Below are positions 1 to 5,142 of a stretch of 5,142 nucleotides of DNA, piece by piece (the first letter of the stretch is position 1; every line of letters begins with the position of its first letter). Below the pieces are notes generated by a model. The model did no database searches. It was not told where the DNA came from and saw nothing but the letters and a program-made list of their open reading frames with translations. Made by a program: the position numbers and the translations under genes. This DNA is from Elusimicrobiota bacterium (lineage in GTDB: Bacteria > CG03 > SLGR01 > PWQF01). The stretch lies in assembly GCA_003556865.1 (NCBI GenBank), contig PWQF01000129.1, positions 1-5,142 of the forward strand, in the 5' to 3' direction.

Positions 1-3000
1 ATCTTTTCATACCCGGCCTGAATCTCTTTGACCTGCTCCATTACTCTGCTTGCCGTTTCAGGAGGCAGGCTGCCAAGCGCCTTAAAACGTTTCCGTAGGG
101 TATCATTAAATACCGCCCGGCCTGTAAGGGACCCGAATAAGCCGCTGCTGTACTGCTCTGAAACGCTCATTGCCTCAAACCATATCTGGCTGGCAAGAAG
201 GCGCTCATCATCATAATCCAGGCTCTCCATATAACTCAGATAAACCTGCTGCGATACCGAATCGGCTATGAGACCCTTAAGCATCTGCTTCATATCCGCA
301 TCAATATAATAAGATAAATCTTTAAGCATTATAAGTCTCTCTTTTAAAGAATCAGATAAAGCTGCTTCATCCCCGTCTATGGCTATCAGCCCGTCAATAA
401 CCACATCATAGCTTAGGTTTTTAAGTGACTCTGTAAGGGAAGGTTCTAAGAAGCGGCCCGCCATACCGTCATAAATTTCAATTATTCTTGAATCCTCACT
501 CAGTCTCCGGGGAAAAGAGGGAAAAGAAATCCCGTCCGGTTCTATGGTTAATTCTTGCGCCGCAAATATGGAAAGCATCCGGTCGTATCTTATAAGGGGT
601 TTGGCGCTGTGGGCCAGCAGGCCGTTAAGAAAATCGGTGAACGCGGCAAAAAATTCGCTTATTATAACCCGGAAAGCCGGGGCAAAGGGTATAATAAATC
701 CCGGGACCAGGTATACGGGGAGAAGCGGTAAAAACTTTTTAATCTGATCAGATGCCGAATAACCTTTTATACCCCTGCGCCTGTAGTATATGCTGCGGCT
801 GGTAGCATATAACACGTCAAACGAAATCATAACCATACCCGTAAGCATAACCGGAAAACTCATAACCGCAAGGTATCCGTATACAAAGCCTTCAATTAAG
901 CCGAGAGCCGAAGCTGAAAATATTTCTTTAACTCCTACTTTCCCCCCCCTGAAAAGCTGCCCGGTAAGATCTGCCAAACCTTTCAGCAATCCTCCTGTTG
1001 CAAGATCAATTAAAGGAACATTAACCAGGGGCAGTAGGATCTGCTGTCTGAGACTTATATATTCCCGCACGATAAGGTCCAGGTTCCCGGTCCACCCTAA
1101 AACCCCTCCGGTAAAAGCCAGGATAATAGGCAGAAAAGCTGCCCGCCATTTTCCTGATACAAAAAAGCCCTTATTCTCCCTGCTTGTTATCACCCCTTCC
1201 CATAAGGACCTTATCTGGCTGAAATCTTCTTCCGGTATATCGTCTGCATGATAACCTCTTAAGAGATCCCGGTCCTCGTGCTCCACTATTTTTCTTATAA
1301 CTTCCGGCCCGTAGGTTTCAGCAGCTGCCTTTAATATATTTAAATGAATATAAACGGTATTCTTTTCCGTACCGGAATGAGCCAGAACCCCGCCCCGGCT
1401 AAAGGGGTCATCATCTGAAAAGAGTATTACAAAACGCCGCCCCCCCAGGGTCTGCTGCCGGGAACTTTTTACGGCCTGGGCAAGAAGGGAAAGAGCCTCC
1501 CTTAAATCATCTGTTAAATAGCCTCCTTCCCTGTCCAGGTAGGCAGCCATATGGTTTGCCGCGGCCTTTGCGGAATATTCACTTTCAAAATCCAGTCCGT
1601 CCGTAAATATCTCTGCAATGTAACTGTTTGAGCCCCTAAAAATTTCTTCTAAGGCCCCGGCAGAAGAATAAATATCATCTATCCGGGCAGGGGAAACCCC
1701 GGCTGCCCGGCCCGATTTAACAGCCCTTGAAATTGAAAGGTCTACCTGATGGAGGGGGATATCAGATTTTTTAAGGCTTTTACCGGAGGTATTTATGGAG
1801 CGGGAAGAAGAAAGGAACCTGCTGACAGCTTTAGGAGAGGATTCAGTAAAATGGAAGGATACAGGAAAATTAAATTCATCTTCCAGGTCAAGTGCTTTAT
1901 TCTGCAGAAAAGCCTTATACTGTTCATTCCTGCCCACATCCATAGCAAAACCTACTCCGCTTATAATCACCCCCTCAATATCGGAAGAGATTATGCTCTT
2001 TTCCCTTAGATTCCTTTCAACCGCAGCAGTCAGACGGGAATAATTATTTCTGTAGGAGCGAAGCTTATAAGCAACCTTATCCTCCAGCATATCCTCATTT
2101 TTCATACGGGTTCGGGCAGATTTACATTCTATTATATGGGCGTTGAGATATTTTTTGCCGTCAATAACCTCATAAGGATTGCGGGGGTCCTGGACTAAAA
2201 CATCAAGCTCGGTTAAGTAACTCCCGTTCTCATCAAAAGCCTCTTCCCCGATCTGAAGTATCCTGTATCCCTCCTCAAAAAATTCCGCGGCGGTCTTGAC
2301 CTCCAGCAGCATTCCCACATAGCGGGAATAGGCCAGCCCTTCAATTATCTTTTCAGATTCATCACCCTTATATTTTTGCAGAAGTTCGTTTATGTTTTCT
2401 CTTATCTTGGCCATATCCGGCAAGACCCTGCCGTCTTCACCAACAAGTATTGTGCCGTCCGGATTTAGGATGTAGGGTTTATCCAGAACCAGGGAATGAG
2501 AATCCACCTCCTCGTGATCAATAAACTTAAAACTGTATTTCCCGGGATATTTTTTAGATACAGAACCCATTTTTTTCTTTATTGCATTCCGTATTTCCCT
2601 GTATCCGCGGTAGTCAAATACAAGAATTATTTTTTCGGGATTGCCCAATTCGTTTTTCACCTTTTCCGATTCAAACTGCTTAACCTGCTCGTTTATATGT
2701 TTTTTAAAACGGCGGACACCCTCATTGATCTCCGAGCGGCGGTTAGGCGCCGGATGAAAATAGACCCTGTGAGTATGAACCGCCTTACGGCCGGAATCTG
2801 AATCAATTATACCGTCTACCCAGGTCATAGTTCCCTTAAGGTCTATATTTGCCTTATCGGCCCCCCTGCTTCCGGCAACCTCTTCCAGCACCTTGATTTT
2901 GGTCCATATCTCATCATAGGGGACATCCATAACTTCATCTGAAACAGCAGTGGAAAAATCCAGTTTCCCGCTGTATTCATCAACTATAGCCCTGACGGCT

Positions 3001-5142
3001 TTCATATATTCCGCCCCGCGGCCTACAACCCGCACCCCCCCGTCCATAAACTCTTCTCTCCCCAGTGAACTGTTTATAAGACTTCTTATCTGAACCTTAA
3101 GGGGATTGGGCCCGTCTATTCCCATATTTTCATAGTAAGGCCTTATAATAGCGGCCTGTATCCCCTCATAGTTTTCCCTGTGCTTATCTATGCCGGTTTC
3201 GGGAATCACTTTGCTTATAACCTCATGAAGTATTATTTCCGGCAGATAGGCTCTCATATGATCAGTTTGAAGAAACTGACGGGGAAGCGCTATTATACCT
3301 TTCTCATCCATAAGGGATATAATATAGTTTTCAGGGCCTTTTATGGTGTCGCGGGAAGGGTCAAAGAAAACCATTTCTGAAGAAACATTTTCCCTGTAAA
3401 AATTTAATTCTTCCAGGATCTCTTCTAAATATTTCTTCTCTTCAATTTCATCTTCTCCTGAAATATCCCCCAGCCTGAAATGAACAAGCCTCATCAAAAG
3501 ATCAAGGCTCTCCTCTATATATTCTATCTCCTCATCAACCATAAGCCTGTTGATGGTAATAGCAAGCTCCCCTTTCTTTGCCATATCCAGAATATTACCT
3601 GCACCTATGGCTCCGGTTATCCGTGAGGTTAACTCTTCTGCCGAAAAAGGCTTATCCGGCCCGGCCCTCTTAAATAATACCGGCAGAGAAAGAAATATTC
3701 CTGAAGCTTTCTCTTTTAAATTATTTAAAGCCCTGTAAAGAAAATTTCCGGTTTCATTTGCAAGTGAACCTTTTTCCATAATATTAACCAGCCGGCTTTT
3801 AAAATTTTCATCAATTTGCCCGGCATTACTTATAAGATTAAGCTCAAATTCCGAAGCCTGTCTGAAAAATGATTCCGGGTCCTGAAGAAAAGCCTCTATA
3901 TCAAATATCCTGTCATGCTCATTCTCAAAACGGCTGTTATGTATCCCCATTGCACCTGCCAGGGCAGACGGGTCATAAACTATCTGGTTTCCCTGGGCAG
4001 AAGTAAAATTAAGGCCCACATTTAAATTATCAACAACCCTTTTCAGCTCATCCCTATCTGCAGATTCAGGAATTTGTGTAAAGGGATATATCCCGGCGGC
4101 AACAGTTAAAATATCAGTAAGGAATTCAACTGAATCGGGAAATTTTAAGATTTTTTCTGCAAGGGCTTCAGCGCGCAGGGAAAGATACTTTTCCAAAGTC
4201 TCCTTATTTTCAATGGGAAATATTTCAGTCTGCCGGCCGTCATAGGTTATAAGAATCTGTTTAAATTCAGCTCCGCTGAAATTCAGAATAATGAACTTTA
4301 AATTTCCTGCCCGGAATACGGGAGAAGAGTTAAAAATAAAATTTTCATCCCTCTCCCTGCTCTGGACATATCTGTTTAGCAATTCAAAGATATAATTATC
4401 TGCAGGCATATCTGCCTCCAGGGCCCGGGAAACTGCTGCGGCAACACATCTTTTCTTTACCCATTCCTGGAGCGCGGGAACGGGAAAGGCCAGGGTATCA
4501 AGCAGGTAACCGTCGCCTGATACAACCGGCATCTCAGATTTATATCCCGAAAGTTCACCATAGGATAAGGTTTTCTGTCCCTGCATCAGCCTGTAATATC
4601 TGTTAACCTCTTCGGAACCGTGAGGGGAAAGTTCGGGGCTTATTACGATATACGGGATTTTTTCGGCGCGGAATTTACTTGTAATCCCCCGGGAATGAAA
4701 CCCGCCGGTCACCAGGACCATAGATCCCTTATTTTTTTTGCTCCATGAGATGCCTTTACGGGCAAACGCAGCATCACGCATAACTGCAAGGCGGTAAAAT
4801 TCCCCCATAATTGTCAGATGCGGGGAGAGGATTGATAGTTTCCGGTCAATCTCCCCTATTTCAGTATACCCCTTCTCTTTTAGGTAAAGAAAACTGTCTT
4901 TGAACCTGCCGGAATTTAAGGTAAACTCCCGGTACTCATCCCTGGGTATCTGGTTAAGGATAAAACGGTTCATTGAACTTAAATAATCCGACAGAAACAG
5001 AAAATCTTTTTCTTGCCGTCCTGAGCAGAGGCCCCGGCTTACCTCTTTAACTATACGGTTCTCCTGGCGGAGAAGGGCCCTGGGATTCAGTTTTTCCGAA
5101 TCAGCCAAAAATCTTAAATACTCCTTAAGGCGCCGGTAACTG
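1..5142 (-). CDS. Internal fragment of a giant multidomain protein (both ends outside window)
   Basis: One minus-strand frame is open from 5141 to 3: 1713 codons with no stop, an impossible length by chance. Codons read sensibly throughout, and the coding strand is purine-rich, as real genes usually are. The start lies beyond 5142 and the stop before 1, so the full length is unknown. Domains in order, numbered within the fragment: ChaN/TraB-like C-terminal part (1-200), helical region (200-600), degenerate zincin-like block (615-670), unrecognised alpha/beta region (760-900), PD-(D/E)XK nuclease fold (925-1060), polar linker (1108-1130), second HE block (1235-1310), hydrophobic membrane segments (1334-1490), helical tail. 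Only three cysteines are present (39, 232, 1006). Ile is often ATA and Arg often AGG or CGG. The size and domain mix resemble giant Omnitrophota proteins (inference). The overall function is unknown; no frameshift or decay is visible. Existence of the gene is near certain, the product name is not. Confidence 0.96.
3..644 (-). other. Helical tail of the fragment, continuing past the window
   Basis: Residues about 1500-1713. After the last hydrophobic segment comes a soluble, mostly helical stretch with many Leu, Ser, Asp and Glu residues (for example SDSLKERLIMLKDLSYYIDAD and SQQVYLSYMESLDYDDERL). No motif or family is recognised. The frame remains open to the window edge, so further domains must follow to the left. 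Confidence 0.5.
672..1142 (-). other. Hydrophobic block with several probable membrane segments
   Basis: Residues about 1334-1490. Segment 1 is AAFLPIILAFTGGVLGWTG (1334-1352). An amphipathic, hydrophobic stretch follows (QQILLPLVNVPLIDLATGG). Segments 2 and 3 form one run of about 37 residues at 1410-1446, from SALGLIEGFVYGYLAVMSF to MLTGMVMISFDVLYA, with E1417 and D1442 as its only charges; the length suits a helical hairpin. It is followed by basic YYRRRGIKG, a positive cluster that would favour the cytoplasmic side. Segment 4 is FLPLLPVYLVPGFIIPFAPAF (1470-1490), unusually proline-rich. The block would anchor the giant protein in a membrane, or insert into one if it acts on other cells. 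The number of true transmembrane helices is uncertain. Confidence 0.65.
1212..1439 (-). other. Second HE-containing, metallopeptidase-like block (VEHEDRDLLRGYH)
   Basis: Residues about 1235-1310. A hydrophobic strand RRFVILFSDDDPF is followed by a loop, a second strand NTVYIHLNILK, and a helix IRKIVEHEDRDLLRGYHADD with H1288, E1289 and H1298. A strand facing a helix that carries HE is the usual zincin arrangement, but the HExxH second histidine is Asp1292; H1298, ten residues after H1288, could be a substitute ligand. I read it as a divergent or inactivated metallopeptidase-like module, the second in this protein. It directly precedes the membrane block. A non-enzymatic role or a chance resemblance cannot be excluded. 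Confidence 0.38.
1755..1820 (-). other. Polar Ser/Lys/Arg-rich linker
   Basis: Residues about 1108-1129. The stretch RFLSSSRSINTSGKSLKKSD is short, polar and without clear secondary structure. It separates the nuclease-fold domain from the second HE block and looks like a flexible interdomain linker. It could also be a proteolytic release point, but nothing in the sequence proves that. Confidence 0.45.
1962..2369 (-). other. PD-(D/E)XK nuclease-fold domain with intact active-site residues
   Basis: Residues about 925-1060. An N-terminal helix holds E947 and continues as KTAAEFFEEGYRIL. A strand follows with SYLTELDVLV, where D980 is the expected metal-binding Asp, then, after a loop, AHIIECKSARTR with E1005 and K1007 forming the E-x-K half of the signature. 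The order E...D...ExK is that of PD-(D/E)XK nucleases, including UPF0102/YraN and Holliday-junction-resolvase-like members. The eleven-residue step from E947 to the G of EEGY matches YraN-type proteins as I remember them. Such domains cut DNA or RNA with Mg2+; some family members are inactive or have other roles. The signature Cys1006 is one of only three cysteines in the fragment. The helix after ECK (DKVAYKLRSYRNNYSRL) and the strand GVIISGVGFAM fit the core fold. Substrate is unknown. Confidence 0.7.
2442..2864 (-). other. Unrecognised alpha/beta region with HTHRVYFHPAP motif
   Basis: Residues about 760-900. It has a strand-turn stretch (GTMTWVDGIID), then VHTHRVYFHPAPNRR with H789, H791 and H796, a long basic helix (RRFKKHINEQVKQFESEKV), a hydrophobic strand KIILVFDYRGY with D843, a basic helix (EIRNAIKKKMG), and a strand KYSFKFIDHEEVDS. 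The alternating strands and helices suggest a compact alpha/beta domain. The spaced histidines and the Asp at a strand end could bind metal, but I recognise no family. It lies directly before the nuclease-fold domain and may be its N-terminal extension or partner module. Confidence 0.4.
3132..3299 (-). other. Degenerate zincin-like block (LPEIILHEVIS)
   Basis: Residues about 615-670. The pattern is a strand-like GIIALPRQFL, then LPEIILHEVISKVIP with H639 and E640, then DKHRENYEGIQ with H654. Zinc metallopeptidases of the zincin fold carry HExxH in a helix after a beta strand. Here the hydrophobic helix and HE pair are present, but the second histidine position is Ser643. The domain is therefore either an inactive relic, a protein using H654 as an alternative ligand, or an unrelated helix with a chance HE pair. 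The surrounding strand-then-helix order favours a relic. Proteolytic activity should not be assumed. Confidence 0.35.
3342..4541 (-). other. Long, mostly helical region without recognised domain
   Basis: Residues about 201-600. No catalytic motif is recognised. It starts with a mixed region containing the second of only three cysteines (C232), then a beta-rich piece (KFIILNFSGAEFKQILITYD), then mainly predicted helices rich in Leu, Glu, Asn and Lys. It ends in a strongly acidic helix around residues 531-585, with EEIEYIEESLDLL and EIEEKKYLEEILEEL, which could form a short coiled coil. It may be a scaffold between the ChaN-like domain and the next HE block. In remembered Omnitrophota proteins a similar helical stretch follows the ChaN-like domain (inference). 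Confidence 0.5.
4542..5141 (-). other. ChaN/TraB-like (Tiki/EreA-like fold) domain, C-terminal part
   Basis: Residues 1-200 of the fragment. What is seen: a charged helical stretch starting near LRQENRIVKEV (residues 23-34), then MRDAAFARK with R122 and D123, then a hydrophobic strand leading to VLVTGGFHSRGI with G146, G147, F148 and H149, then IPYIVISPEL. Haem-binding ChaN-like proteins carry a conserved RDxxMA helix followed by a GxxH loop after a beta strand, and TraB/Tiki proteins carry a related GxxHxxG loop; both order and spacing match here. The first half of such domains, with the early Glu/His motifs, would lie to the right of 5142, so this is only the second half. Members bind metal or haem or act as hydrolases, but activity cannot be judged without the missing half. 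It is followed by YRLMQGQKTLSYGEL, a segment I associate with the same family in Omnitrophota. The fold assignment is fairly confident, the function is not. Confidence 0.6.

Noticed and set aside
672..731. Resemblance of the proline-rich segment LPLLPVYLVPGFIIPFAPAF to the LETM1 membrane segment
   Set aside because: The likeness is limited to spaced prolines in one hydrophobic helix; no other LETM1 features are visible around it.
790..1251. Plus-strand open frame of 153 codons
   Set aside because: It lies antisense to the hydrophobic part of the giant gene, has composition expected of a shadow frame (Pro, Ser, Arg, Lys) and shows no domain or convincing ribosome binding site.
1749..2043. Two overlapping plus-strand open frames (1749-2009 and 1795-2043)
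   Set aside because: Both are antisense to the continuous minus-strand frame and overlap each other in different frames; neither resembles a known protein.
2496..2801. Plus-strand frame of 101 codons with hydrophobic, Phe-rich product
   Set aside because: The Phe/Tyr richness is simply the complement of Lys/Glu/Ile-rich codons in the real gene on the other strand.
3132..3299. Active zinc metallopeptidase call for the HEVIS block
   Set aside because: The second His of HExxH is replaced by Ser, so an active-enzyme annotation is not supported.
4728..4739. T-rich run that could be read as a plus-strand terminator tail
   Set aside because: No stable GC-rich hairpin is evident just before it, there is no plus-strand gene to terminate, and it encodes Lys-Lys-Asn in the giant frame.

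Overview
The window lies entirely inside one giant protein-coding gene on the minus strand. One reading frame stays open from position 5141 down to position 3: 1713 consecutive codons with no stop, checked line by line. Neither the start codon nor the stop codon is in the window, so the full protein is larger than about 190 kDa by an unknown amount. I found no second gene, RNA gene, promoter, terminator, mobile element, CRISPR array or intergenic gap. Plus-strand open frames here (the longest, about 790-1251) are antisense shadows.

Residue numbers below count from the first complete minus-strand codon (5141-5139 = residue 1), not from the true start. N to C, which is right to left on the plus strand, I see these parts. 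(1) The C-terminal part of a ChaN/TraB-like domain (about 1-200), with RD at 122-123 and GGFH at 146-149. (2) A long, mostly helical region without recognisable motifs (about 200-600), ending in a very acidic helix. (3) A block resembling a zinc metallopeptidase with an HE pair but no HExxH (about 615-670). (4) An unrecognised alpha/beta stretch with HTHRVYFHPAP (about 760-900). (5) A PD-(D/E)XK nuclease-fold domain with all expected active-site residues (E947, D980, E1005-C-K1007). (6) A Ser/Lys/Arg-rich linker (about 1108-1130). (7) A second HE-containing metallopeptidase-like block (about 1235-1310). (8) Strongly hydrophobic, probably membrane-embedded segments (about 1334-1490). (9) A helical tail that runs off the window.

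Organism: the combination of an uninterrupted giant frame, a ChaN-like domain with a VLVTGGFHSRGI-type motif, degenerate HE blocks and ATA/AGG/CGG-rich codon use at moderate GC recalls giant proteins of Candidatus Omnitrophota (PVC group). This is inference from remembered family patterns, not from a search.

The most notable element is an apparently intact nuclease-fold domain buried between degenerate protease-like modules and a membrane block in one polypeptide. This could be a multi-domain surface or effector protein, for example in predation, competition or symbiosis. That role is speculative.
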